Made by a program: the position numbers and the translations under genes. Positions 44,758 to 52,806 of a stretch of DNA of 64,000 nt are shown piece after piece. Source of the stretch: Nocardioides sp. R-C-SC26 (GTDB lineage Bacteria; Actinomycetota; Actinomycetes; Propionibacteriales; Nocardioidaceae); NCBI RefSeq assembly GCF_021246465.1, contig NZ_JAHRHK010000011.1, forward strand, positions 16,588 through 80,587, in the 5' to 3' direction. How positions within the stretch are numbered: position 1 is the stretch's first letter; each line of letters opens with the position of its first letter. A model generated the notes under the pieces. It was not told the origin of the DNA. It did not search any database and saw nothing but the letters and a program-made list of their open reading frames with translations.

Positions 44758-45906
44758 TCACGGGGCGGTGGCGAACCAGTCGCCGAAGCCGCTCGCGTCA
44801 TGGCGGCCCAGGCAGAAGTGCTCGAAGAGTCCCCAGCCCTCGTGCGTCGCGCCGTCCTCGGTGAGCACCGCGCGACCGACGTGGTCGACGCAGGCGAACA
44901 TCACCCGACCGGCGACAGCGGGATCGGCGAGGTCGTAGGTCACCCGCTCGGCGAACTTCTCGCTCTTCCAGAGACCGTGGCTCCAGTCAGGGTCGCCGCC
45001 GTAGCCCGCACCCACGTTCAGCGGCGCGGCCAGGAGCGAGGAGACCTCCATCTCCAATGTCCGCCCGTCGGCCGTCGTGGTCCGCAGAGTGGCACCCGAC
45101 GGCATCCGTGTGCCCGACTCGTAGTGGATGGCGACCTGCGGCCAGCCCAGCTGCTCGATGCGGCCGTCGGGCCAGATCCGGTGGCAGTCGTTGAGCGACC
45201 GGTAGCCGTCGGGATCCTCCTGCATGATCACCACGACGGCGAAGTCGTCGAACCGCATCGGCACGTAGAGCCACCACATGCCGTCGAACGGCGGGTTGGC
45301 GGGCGCGCCGGCAGGCTCGGCCTCGCCCACGGGTCGGATGCCCCATGACCGGTCGCGCGTGCCGACCCAGCGGTCCGGCGTCACCTCGATGCGCTCGCCG
45401 TCGACGACGACGTGGCCGCTCCAGGTGCCCACCTGGGCGAAGCGCTGCGCGTCGAGGGTGACCCGCGCGCCGGTGCGGAGCACGTGCGGCATCTCCTGCA
45501 GCACCGGGAACGAGCCCTCCCACGTCAGGTCGGCCGAGATGCCCTCGGTCTCCTCCAGCACCACCCGCAGTTTCTGCAGGGGCTCGATGATCTCGATGCG
45601 GTACGGGCCGACGTGCTGGTTGAGACGGTCGGTGTCGGCGAGATCGGAGAGGTGCAGGGCGGTGTGCGTGCCGGGCGCGCCGTCCTTGCCCGGGCGCGCG
45701 ACGAAGAAGAAGGCGTCCTTGGTGCCGAGGTTCGGGTAGTAGCCCATCCCGGTGATGACGAAGATCTCGCCGCTGCGATCGTGTGCGTTGAGATAGCACC
45801 GGTCGTAGAAGTTGCGGTCGCTGCTCGCGGGCCACGCGACGGGCTGCGCCGTCTGATGGATCGGGTACTCGTCGAGGGCGGAGAGGCCGCCGGCACCGTG
45901 GGTCAT
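44758..45906 (-). CDS. CrtC/AttH-like (lipocalin-fold) conserved protein
   Basis: This 382-residue protein has no signal peptide. GEIFVITGMGYYPNLGTKDAFFF (split region, about 45-68) and later WGIRPVGEAEP and MWWLYVPMRFDDFAVVVIMQED are blocks I associate with the carotenoid 1,2-hydratase (CrtC)/AttH-like lipocalin-type superfamily. Actinobacteria often encode such proteins beside APH-like phosphotransferases and acyl-CoA enzymes. No activity is proven for this branch; binding or hydrating a hydrophobic terpenoid or steroid is a guess. Its ATG follows the phosphotransferase stop by one base, so the two are coupled. Confidence 0.7.
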   Translation of the reverse strand: MTHGAGGLSALDEYPIHQTAQPVAWPASSDRNFYDRCYLNAHDRSGEIFVITGMGYYPNLGTKDAFFFVARPGKDGAPGTHTALHLSDLADTDRLNQHVGPYRIEIIEPLQKLRVVLEETEGISADLTWEGSFPVLQEMPHVLRTGARVTLDAQRFAQVGTWSGHVVVDGERIEVTPDRWVGTRDRSWGIRPVGEAEPAGAPANPPFDGMWWLYVPMRFDDFAVVVIMQEDPDGYRSLNDCHRIWPDGRIEQLGWPQVAIHYESGTRMPSGATLRTTTADGRTLEMEVSSLLAAPLNVGAGYGGDPDWSHGLWKSEKFAERVTYDLADPAVAGRVMFACVDHVGRAVLTEDGATHEGWGLFEHFCLGRHDASGFGDWFATAP

Positions 45907-45907
45907 C

Positions 45908-47059
45908 TCAGGCTCCCGCCTGCTCGAGGATCCGCTCGACGAGCGGCTTGCAGTGGAAGAGGGACTCGACGTCGTCGGGACGCTCGATCTCTCCGAAGTG
46001 GATCTGGCGAGCGCCCGTGCGCATGAAGACGATGCACCACTGCAGGCCGTTGAAGACGTGGTACCAGGTCAGGTCGCCGAGTTCGACGCCGCTGAGCTCG
46101 CGGTACGTCGCGACGACGTCCTCCTCGCGCAGGAAGTCGGGCATGCCCGGGAGGCCCATCACTCCGGCGATGGTCTCGAACACCTGGTGGGCGAACAGCA
46201 TCCACGACAGGTCGAGTTCTCGGGGGCCGAGCAGCGCCACCTCCCAGTCCAGGACGGCGACCGGCTCGAAGTCGCGGTAGATGACGTTGCCGATCCGGGA
46301 GTCGCCCCAGCACAGGACGGCGTCCTCGTCGTGGGCGGTCGGCACGTTCGCCTCGAGCCAGGCGAAGGCGCGCTCCACGAGCGGCGACCGGCCGATGTCG
46401 GCCGCGGCGAACTCGTACCACTCGCGCACGCGGGCGATGTTGCGCTGGAGCAGGTCGCCGCCGGTGAGCCCGTGCGCGGCGGGGTCGAGGAACGGGAACC
46501 GTGCGGCGGCGTCATCGATGGCATGGAGGCCGACGATGGCGGCGACCGTGGAGTCCTGGAGTCGGCGCTGCTGCTCGGGTGCGGCGTCGAAGAGCCAGCT
46601 GTCGCCGAAGTTGTAGGGCAGGACGTCGGGCGGGATCACGCCGTCGATGCGGTCCATCAGGAAGAAGGGCGTGCCGAGAACGTCGCCGGTCGGCTCCATC
46701 AGACTGACCCGCGGAACGGGCACGTCGCTGAGCTCGCCGACGAGCCGCATCGCGTCGTACTGGGCCTGCAGGTCGTAGCGCGGGAACACCGGGAAGTCGG
46801 CTTCCGACGGCGCGACCCGCGCGACGAACGGACGGGTGGTGCGCTCGCCGTCCTCGGTCCACGTGGCATCGAGCACGAGGGTCTCCGAGCTCATCCCATT
46901 GGCGTCGATGCCCGAGTGCAGCACCACCTGCGGCTCGGCTCCGGCCGGGAGCACCTCCGCGAGCCAGGCCTCCAGCAGGCCGGGCACCGTGCTCGCGTCC
47001 CGGCTGCTGCGCTGCATCTTCAGGTCGGACGGCGGGGCGGTGGGTGTGTCCTGGGTCAC
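45908..47059 (-). CDS. APH-like phosphotransferase family protein
   Basis: From the GTG at 47059 this is 383 residues of the aminoglycoside-phosphotransferase/choline-kinase fold. The catalytic loop appears as CWGDSRIGNVIY (usual HGDxxxxN, with Cys-Trp-Gly-Asp here) and the metal-binding Asp is in VAVLDWEVALLG. FFLMDRIDGVIPP is also typical. Actinobacterial members of this kind are often linked to acyl-CoA dehydrogenase or steroid clusters and annotated only as phosphotransferase family. The longer GTG start at 47098 would translate through the palindromic operator; GTG 47059, just after it, is preferred. First gene of a three-gene operon. Confidence 0.82.
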   Translation of the reverse strand: MTQDTPTAPPSDLKMQRSSRDASTVPGLLEAWLAEVLPAGAEPQVVLHSGIDANGMSSETLVLDATWTEDGERTTRPFVARVAPSEADFPVFPRYDLQAQYDAMRLVGELSDVPVPRVSLMEPTGDVLGTPFFLMDRIDGVIPPDVLPYNFGDSWLFDAAPEQQRRLQDSTVAAIVGLHAIDDAAARFPFLDPAAHGLTGGDLLQRNIARVREWYEFAAADIGRSPLVERAFAWLEANVPTAHDEDAVLCWGDSRIGNVIYRDFEPVAVLDWEVALLGPRELDLSWMLFAHQVFETIAGVMGLPGMPDFLREEDVVATYRELSGVELGDLTWYHVFNGLQWCIVFMRTGARQIHFGEIERPDDVESLFHCKPLVERILEQAGA

Positions 47060-47070
47060 CCCCGAAGTCT

Positions 47071-47090
47071 CACTAGAACGTGTTCTAGTG
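47071..47090. promoter_or_regulatory. KstR-like palindromic operator
   Basis: CACTAGAACGTGTTCTAGTG has perfect 9-base arms around GT. Its core TAGAACGTGTTCTA fits TnnAACnnGTTnnA, the motif known for the TetR-family cholesterol regulator KstR of mycobacteria and rhodococci. It lies 11 bases before the phosphotransferase GTG and 5 bases after the thioesterase stop position, over the likely promoter. A different TetR-family regulator with a similar site is possible. Confidence 0.65.
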
Positions 47091-47094
47091 TCAA

Positions 47095-47556
47095 TCACAA
47101 TCCGGTCGGAAGCACCGCATGGCTCGAGACGGCACGCGCGATCAGGCGGCCGTCCTGATGGATCTCGGCGTCGGCGGAGGCGATCCGACGGCCCGCACTG
47201 ACGCAGCGGGCCGTGACGACCAGTGGGCGTCCGGGCTGGGCAGCCCGGACGTACTGCACCGTCAGCTGCACGTGCGGCGCCGGCACTCCGTCGGGCGTGC
47301 GCGCGTGCACGGCCCAGCCGGTGGCCGAGTCGAGCAGCGAGCTGAGGTACCCGCCGTGCAGGATCCCCCCGCCGTTGCAGTGCTCGGGCCCGGGCACGGC
47401 CCGCATCCGCACGCCGGCGTCGTCGATGCCGACGACCTCGAAGCCGAGCAGCGACGAGAACGGCCCCGGATCGGTACCGCTCACGATCTCGTCCGCCGCG
47501 CCCCCGTGAACCGTCGTGGGGCCTGCTGCGGGTTCTGGCTGCGTGCGATCGTCCAC
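47095..47556 (-). CDS. PaaI-like hotdog-fold thioesterase
   Basis: This 153-residue single-hotdog protein contains HCNGGGILHGGYLSSLLDSATGWAV (read as HCNGGGILHGG then YLSSLLDSATGWA), the active-site helix and His/Asp region of PaaI-type acyl-CoA thioesterases. VQLTVQYVRAAQPGRPLVV is the strand after it. It would hydrolyse acyl- or aryl-CoA to free acid plus CoA, probably as a tetramer. Specificity is unknown. It lies directly upstream of the operator and the phosphotransferase operon on the same strand, so it may belong to the same metabolic unit. The start is taken at the first ATG, with moderate certainty. Confidence 0.87.
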   Translation of the reverse strand: MDDRTQPEPAAGPTTVHGGAADEIVSGTDPGPFSSLLGFEVVGIDDAGVRMRAVPGPEHCNGGGILHGGYLSSLLDSATGWAVHARTPDGVPAPHVQLTVQYVRAAQPGRPLVVTARCVSAGRRIASADAEIHQDGRLIARAVSSHAVLPTGL

Positions 47557-47632
47557 GGACGCGACCGTAGCGAGCGCGAGGCTCGCGGGGGCCGCGGGGC
47601 CGTCGGGTTGACCGGTGGATCAGGCTGGCGGG

Positions 47633-49390
47633 TCAGACGATGTCAGGCACCTGCACCCGCGCCTCGTCGGCCTCCTGGTCGGTGAGCTTGAGCTGGCTCT
47701 GACGTTCGGCCTCGACGCGACGCAGGTAGTGGTCGACCTCCTCGGCGATACGGGCTGCGTCCCAGCCGAGTTCCGCAGCCATCAGACGCGCCACCTGGGG
47801 CGCGGCCGCGACACCGCGGTCGAAGCTCTCGATGGAGATGCGGGTACGTCGCGTCAGGACGTCGTCCAGGTGCCGCGCGCTCTCGTGCGTGACCGCGTAG
47901 ACGACCTCCGCCGCGAGGTAGTCCTCGGCGCCCTCGATCGGGGCACCGAGCACGCGACGCTCGCCGATCAGCGCGAGGACGTCGTCGATCGCCCCGCCGT
48001 ACCGGCTCAGCAGGTGGTCGATCCGGGCCACGTGAAGGCCCGAGCGTCGGGCCAGCAGCACCCGCTGGTTGGAGCGGGTCTCGTAGCCGTCGGCACCGAG
48101 CAACGGCACCCGGTCGGTGATCGAGTCCCGGATCGTCAGGTTGGTCGAGGTCTTGAGCGAGTGCGCCGCCGCGTCGACGGCGTCCGCCGCCATGACGCGA
48201 TAGGTGGTGAGTTTGCCGCCGGCGATCATCACCAGCCCCGGCACCGGCGTCACGACGGTGTGCTCGCGAGAGATCCGCGACGTCGGCTCGGACTCGCCCG
48301 AGAGCAACGGCCGCAGGCCCGCGTAGACGCCCTCGACGTCGGCGTGGTCCAGCGGCTCGCGCAGAATCGCGTTGACGTGGTCGAGCACGTAGTCGATGTC
48401 GCGTCGGCTGGCCGCCGGATGCGCCTTGTCGAGGTCCCACGGGGTGTCGGTGGTGCCGATGATCCAGTGCCGTCCCCACGGGATCACGAACAGCACCGAG
48501 GTCTCGGTGCGCACGATGAAGCCGGCCTCGGAGCGGATGCGGTCGCGCGGAACGACCAGGTGCACGCCCTTGGACGCCTGCACGTGGAGGGCCCCCCGCC
48601 CGCCGACCATCTCCTGGATGTCATCGGTCCAGACCCCGGCGGCGTTGATCACCACGCGTGCCCGCACCTCGAGCTCACGATCGTGCTCGAGGTCGCGCGC
48701 GGTCACCCCGACCACACGCTCGCCCTCGCGGAGGAACCCGGTGACGCGAACCCGGGTCGCGACCTGCGCGCCGTGGGCGGCCGCCGTCCGGGCGATGGTG
48801 AGCACCAGACGGGCGTCGTCGACCTGGCAGTCGTAGTAGCGGATGGCCCCGGCGAGCTTGTCGGCCTTGAAGTCCGGAGCGATCCGCGCCACCGAACGGC
48901 GGCTCAGGTGCCGGTGCCGGGGCACGCCCATGTCGTAGCGGCTCGCCATCGCCATCGCGTCGTAGAGCGCGAGGCCGGCGCCGACGTAGGGCCGCTCCCA
49001 CCCGCGCCGCGTCAACGGGTAGAGGAAGGGCACCGGTCGCACGAGGTGCGGAGCCAGCCGGGTGAGCAGCAGACCCCGCTCCTGCAAGGCCTCGCGCACC
49101 AGGGCGAAGTCGAGCATCTCCAGGTACCGCAGACCACCGTGGATCAGCTTGCTGCTGCGACTGCTGGTGCCGCTGCCGAGGTCGCGCTGCTCCAGCAGAC
49201 CGGTGTTCAGCCCGCGGGTGACGGCATCCAGCGCGACGCCCGCCCCGACGACCCCGCCGCCGACCACCAGGACGTCGAGCTCGGCCTCACCGCTCGCGCC
49301 GGTCATCGAGGCGAGCGCGGTCTCGCGCGCATCCGGACCCAGCGCGCTGGGACTGGGCAGGTGACCGCGATGACCTGGGGTGCCGACCAT
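47633..49390 (-). CDS. glpD: Glycerol-3-phosphate dehydrogenase (FAD, aerobic)
   Basis: GlpD is a membrane-associated flavoenzyme that oxidises sn-glycerol 3-phosphate to dihydroxyacetone phosphate and passes electrons to quinone. It is 585 residues from the ATG at 49390. The FAD-binding motif VLVVGGGVVGAGVALDA is at about residues 40-56. SSRSSKLIHGGLRYLE, WGRHWIIGTTDTPW and MIAGGKLTTYRVMAADA are diagnostic. The open frame continues upstream over the next gene in antisense, but similarity ends near here. A glycerol facilitator and kinase are not adjacent, so regulation by glycerol cannot be judged. Confidence 0.95.
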   Translation of the reverse strand: MVGTPGHRGHLPSPSALGPDARETALASMTGASGEAELDVLVVGGGVVGAGVALDAVTRGLNTGLLEQRDLGSGTSSRSSKLIHGGLRYLEMLDFALVREALQERGLLLTRLAPHLVRPVPFLYPLTRRGWERPYVGAGLALYDAMAMASRYDMGVPRHRHLSRRSVARIAPDFKADKLAGAIRYYDCQVDDARLVLTIARTAAAHGAQVATRVRVTGFLREGERVVGVTARDLEHDRELEVRARVVINAAGVWTDDIQEMVGGRGALHVQASKGVHLVVPRDRIRSEAGFIVRTETSVLFVIPWGRHWIIGTTDTPWDLDKAHPAASRRDIDYVLDHVNAILREPLDHADVEGVYAGLRPLLSGESEPTSRISREHTVVTPVPGLVMIAGGKLTTYRVMAADAVDAAAHSLKTSTNLTIRDSITDRVPLLGADGYETRSNQRVLLARRSGLHVARIDHLLSRYGGAIDDVLALIGERRVLGAPIEGAEDYLAAEVVYAVTHESARHLDDVLTRRTRISIESFDRGVAAAPQVARLMAAELGWDAARIAEEVDHYLRRVEAERQSQLKLTDQEADEARVQVPDIV

Positions 49391-49456
49391 CGACCCATCC
49401 AAGCAGGGGCAGGTGACACCCGGGTTGCGTATCGGAGGCATGCGACAGTGAGACCC

Positions 49457-50413
49457 GTGAACCGCGTACAGCAGCTTCTCGGTGTCGAGATCCCGATCGT
49501 GCAGGCGCCGATGACCTTCATCGCCCGTGCCGAGCTGGCCGCGGCGGTCGCCGAGGCCGGCGGGCTCGGCGTCATCGAGACCCTCTCCCCCGAGGGCCGC
49601 GACGACCTGCTCCGAGTGCGCGAGATGACGGCCAGGCCGGTCGCGGCGAACCTGATGATCCAGGGCTGGAAGCACGATCCCTCGATCGTCGACACCTACG
49701 TCGAGGCCGACGTGCGCGTGGTCTTCTCCTCCGCAGGCGACCCCGGCCTCTTCACCGAGCGGTTGCACGACGCCGGCATCACCGTGGTCCACGTCGTCGG
49801 CTCGCTCAAGGCCGCGTTGAAGGCGGCCGACGCCGGTGTGGACGGCCTGGTGGTGGAGGGCGTCGAGGGTGGCGGCTTCAAGAGCGCGCTCGGCGCCTCG
49901 ACGATGGTGCTGCTCCCTCTGGTCGCGAGCCGCGTCGACCTCCCGCTCGTCGCCGCGGGCGGCATCTGCGACGCGACGTCGATGGCGGCCGCGTTCGTGC
50001 TCGGCGCCGAGGGGGTGCAGATGGGGACCCGGATGCTCGCGACCGCCGAGGCCGGCGTGCACGAGCACTTCAAGGGCGCCATCGTGGAAGCCGGCGACGA
50101 CGGCACCGTGCTCCTGCAGGTGCCCGGCAATCCCACGATGCGCGTGCTGCGCAACGGTCTCGCGACCGGTGCACTCGACCGCGGCGCGACCCCCGCCGCA
50201 GATGTCGGCGGCGAGCCGTTGCTCGGCCGGATCCACGACCTGTACTTCGGTGGCGACATGGAGGCGAGCGTCGCCAACACCGGCCAGGTCTCGGCCCGGA
50301 TCGACTCGGTGCGCCCCGTCGCCGAGGTGATCGGGGAGATGTGGGCGGGCTGTACGCAGGCGCTCGAGATCGCTCGCAACCGCATGGCCCCCTCGCGCGT
50401 CTCCTCTGCGTGA
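49457..50413 (+). CDS. Nitronate monooxygenase-family FMN enzyme
   Basis: This 318-residue TIM-barrel flavoprotein of the NPD/2-nitropropane dioxygenase family has IPIVQAPMTFIARAELAAAV at the start, phosphate-binding LPLVAAGGICDATSMAAAF and GAEGVQMGTRMLAT near residues 165-195. Members oxidise nitronates such as propionate-3-nitronate, or act as enoyl-reductase-like enzymes; which one is not clear here, and the usual His near GVEGGGF is not evident. The GTG at 49457 fits the start of the barrel. It diverges from glpD and its stop overlaps the CapA gene (GTGA). Confidence 0.87.
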   Translation: MNRVQQLLGVEIPIVQAPMTFIARAELAAAVAEAGGLGVIETLSPEGRDDLLRVREMTARPVAANLMIQGWKHDPSIVDTYVEADVRVVFSSAGDPGLFTERLHDAGITVVHVVGSLKAALKAADAGVDGLVVEGVEGGGFKSALGASTMVLLPLVASRVDLPLVAAGGICDATSMAAAFVLGAEGVQMGTRMLATAEAGVHEHFKGAIVEAGDDGTVLLQVPGNPTMRVLRNGLATGALDRGATPAADVGGEPLLGRIHDLYFGGDMEASVANTGQVSARIDSVRPVAEVIGEMWAGCTQALEIARNRMAPSRVSSA

Positions 50414-51675
50414 GAAACCGCGGACCCCTCGGACTCGGCCTGGTCGCTGCGGCGTTGGTGGCCGCCGCCACCGTCGGCGGACCCGCCGACCAGGTCGTGC
50501 ACGACGTCGCCGTGCTGGTCGACGAGATCGCGGCCCCGACCGCCACGGGGGACGCAGGCGCGGACTCTGCCGACGGCACCGCCGCGGGCCGTGCCGAGAT
50601 AGGCGGGGCAGACAGGGCCCCCCGCCGGATGTCGCTGGTGATGGGCGGCGACCTGCTGTGGCACAACACCGTGTGGCAGTCGGCGCAGGTCGACGCGACC
50701 CGCACCGGACGTGGGTACGAGGGGTTCGACTTCGACCCGATGTTCGCGGGGCTGCGGTCCCTGGTCGCGCGGGCCGACGTCGCGCTGTGCCATGAGGAGG
50801 TGCCCTTCGCGCGCCCGGGGCAGGCGCTGCAGAGCTATCCGGTGTTCGCCGCACCCCGACAGGTCGCACCGTGGCTCGCCGACTTCGGCTTCGACGCCTG
50901 CACGACCGCGTCCAACCACGCGGTCGACCAGGGCTGGGAAGGGCTCCGCTACACCGCGACCCTGCTCCGCCGGCACGGCGTGATGCCGATCGGCACCTTC
51001 CGCAGCGCCGCCGAGCGCCGCCGTCCGGTCATCCTCGCCACCGACGACGACGTCCGCGTCGGTGTGGTCGCCGGCACCTACAGCCTCAACGGCTTCCTGA
51101 TGCCCGAGGGGCGACCCTGGGCCGTCTCGTTGTGGGACGCCGACAACCTGCTCACCCAGGCCCGGGCAGCCCGCGCCGCGGGAGCCGACATCGTCGTGGT
51201 CCACCTGCACGGAGGCGACGAGTACCAGCACCTGCCGAACGCCGACCAGGTCTCCCTGGTGCGCCGGCTCACCCGGTCGCCCGATGTCGATCTCGTGCTC
51301 GGCGACCACGCGCACGTCGTCCAACCCGTCACGCGGGTCAACGGCACCTGGGTGGTCTACGGCATGGGCAACATGGTCGCCCAGCAGGAGCCCTCCCGGC
51401 CGGCGACCTACCAGGGCATCAGCGTGCGCTTCGAGTTCACCGAGCGAGACCCTTCACGAGGCGGCGGCTTCGCGGTGACCCGGGCCGCCTACATCCCGAC
51501 GACGTGGAACCTGTACGGCGGAAGTGCGAACCCGATCCGGATCGTGCGCATCAACCGGGCGCTCCGCGCCGGCTGGCCGGACGCCGCGATGCGGGCGCGT
51601 CTGCTGGCCGCGCGCGCCGCGATCCGCGACGCGGTCGACGGTCTCGGCCGAGCTCCCGGTCTCCGCGAGGGCTGA
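50410..51675 (+). CDS. CapA family (poly-gamma-glutamate synthesis-like) secreted protein
   Basis: This 421-residue protein has an N-terminal signal or anchor (LGLGLVAAALVAAATVGG). It is followed by a metallophosphatase-like CapA domain: SLVMGGDLLWHN (about 77), CTTASNHAVDQGWEG, VVHLHGGDEY and LGDHAHVVQP. CapA is part of poly-gamma-glutamate capsule machinery in Bacillus, but the CapB/CapC partners are not here, and isolated CapA proteins are common in actinomycetes. A cell-surface hydrolase of unknown substrate is the safest call. The GTG overlaps the previous stop by four bases, which pairs it with the nitronate monooxygenase-like gene. Confidence 0.88.
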   Translation: MRNRGPLGLGLVAAALVAAATVGGPADQVVHDVAVLVDEIAAPTATGDAGADSADGTAAGRAEIGGADRAPRRMSLVMGGDLLWHNTVWQSAQVDATRTGRGYEGFDFDPMFAGLRSLVARADVALCHEEVPFARPGQALQSYPVFAAPRQVAPWLADFGFDACTTASNHAVDQGWEGLRYTATLLRRHGVMPIGTFRSAAERRRPVILATDDDVRVGVVAGTYSLNGFLMPEGRPWAVSLWDADNLLTQARAARAAGADIVVVHLHGGDEYQHLPNADQVSLVRRLTRSPDVDLVLGDHAHVVQPVTRVNGTWVVYGMGNMVAQQEPSRPATYQGISVRFEFTERDPSRGGGFAVTRAAYIPTTWNLYGGSANPIRIVRINRALRAGWPDAAMRARLLAARAAIRDAVDGLGRAPGLREG

Positions 51676-51684
51676 GCCGGTGGG

Positions 51685-52794
51685 TCAGGCCTGGAGCACG
51701 ACCTCCACGCGCTGGAACTCCTTGACCTCGGTGTAGCCCGTCGTGGCCATCGAGCGGCGCAGCGCGCCGACCAGGTTCATGGTGCCGTCGGCGACGCGCG
51801 AGGGGCCGAAGAGCACCTCCTCGAGGGTGCCGACCTGCTCGAACCGCACCCGCTGGCCACGGGGCAGCTCGGCATGGTGCGCCTCGGCACCCCAGTGGAA
51901 GCCGCGGCCCGGGGCGTCGGTCGCCCGCGCGAACGGCGAACCGACCATGACGGCGTCCGCACCGCAGGCGATGGCCTTGGAGATGTCGCCCGACTTGCCG
52001 ATCGAACCGTCGGCGATCACGTGGACGTAGCGGCCGCCGGACTCGTCGAGGTAGTCGCGGCGCGCGGCGGCGACGTCGGCCACCGCGGAGGCCATCGGCA
52101 CGGCGACGCCGAGGACCGTGCGGGTGGTGTGGGCGGCGCCGCCACCGAAGCCGACGAGGACACCGGCCGCGCCGGTGCGCATCAGGTGCAGGGCGGCCTG
52201 GTGGGTCGCGCAACCGCCGACGATGACGGGCACGTCGAGCTCGTAGATGAACTCCTTGAGGTTCAGGGGCTCGGCCTGACTGGAGACGTGCTCGGCCGAG
52301 ACGGTGGTGCCGCGGATGACGAACATGTCGACGCCGGCGTCGACCACGGCCTTGGCGAACTCCTTGGTGCGCTGGGGCGAGAGCGAACCGGCGACGGTGA
52401 CCCCGGCTTCGCGCATCTCGCGCAGCCGCTCGGCGATCAGCTCGGCCTTGATCGGCTCGGCGTAGATCTCCTGCATCCGCGCCGTGGCGTCGACGCCCTG
52501 CAGTTCGGCGACCTCGGCGAGCAGGTCGGTCGGGTCGGCGTACCGGGTCCAGAGGCCCTCGAGATTGAGAACGCCGAGTCCGCCGTGGCGGCCGAGCGCG
52601 ATCGCGGTCGCGGGCGACATCACCGAGTCCATCGGCGCCGCCATGATGGGCAGCTCGAAGCGGTAGGCGTCGATCTGCCAGGCCGTGCTGACCTCCTCGG
52701 GGTCGCGCGTGCGCCGCGAGGGCACGATCGCGATGTCGTCGAAGGAGTAGGCGCGCCTCGCGCGCTTGGCCTGTCCGATCTGAATCTCGGTCAC
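51685..52794 (-). CDS. guaB3: GuaB3 family IMP dehydrogenase-related protein
   Basis: This 369-residue TIM barrel is related to IMP dehydrogenase and GMP reductase but lacks CBS domains. FDDIAIVPSRRT at the start, PIMAAPMDSVMSP and the phosphate-binding FGGGAAHTTRT are typical of the GuaB3 group conserved in actinobacteria and cyanobacteria. The active-site Cys loop appears as VIVGGCATHQAAL, unlike the canonical SICTTR of IMPDH. Activity for actinobacterial GuaB3 is not settled to my knowledge. It lies downstream of the deaminase gene add, a purine-salvage neighbour. A separate leaderless promoter may overlap the add stop codon. Confidence 0.92.
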   Translation of the reverse strand: MTEIQIGQAKRARRAYSFDDIAIVPSRRTRDPEEVSTAWQIDAYRFELPIMAAPMDSVMSPATAIALGRHGGLGVLNLEGLWTRYADPTDLLAEVAELQGVDATARMQEIYAEPIKAELIAERLREMREAGVTVAGSLSPQRTKEFAKAVVDAGVDMFVIRGTTVSAEHVSSQAEPLNLKEFIYELDVPVIVGGCATHQAALHLMRTGAAGVLVGFGGGAAHTTRTVLGVAVPMASAVADVAAARRDYLDESGGRYVHVIADGSIGKSGDISKAIACGADAVMVGSPFARATDAPGRGFHWGAEAHHAELPRGQRVRFEQVGTLEEVLFGPSRVADGTMNLVGALRRSMATTGYTEVKEFQRVEVVLQA

Positions 52795-52800
52795 GCGGAG

Positions 52801-52806
52801 AGATTA
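52801..52806 (-). promoter_or_regulatory. -10 box of leaderless guaB3 promoter, sharing the add stop codon
   Basis: TAATCT on the minus strand ends 6 bases before the guaB3 GTG and begins with the TAA that ends add. The TAA may be coincidence, but no ribosome-binding site is present. Confidence 0.35.

Noticed and set aside
47615..49456. Upstream extension of the nitronate monooxygenase frame opposite glpD
   Set aside because: The extension is antisense to glpD and has shadow composition. The enzyme fold starts at the GTG at 49457.
49391..50869. N-terminal extension of the glpD frame over the nitronate monooxygenase and CapA genes
   Set aside because: GlpD similarity begins near 49390, and the extension runs antisense to two well-supported genes.
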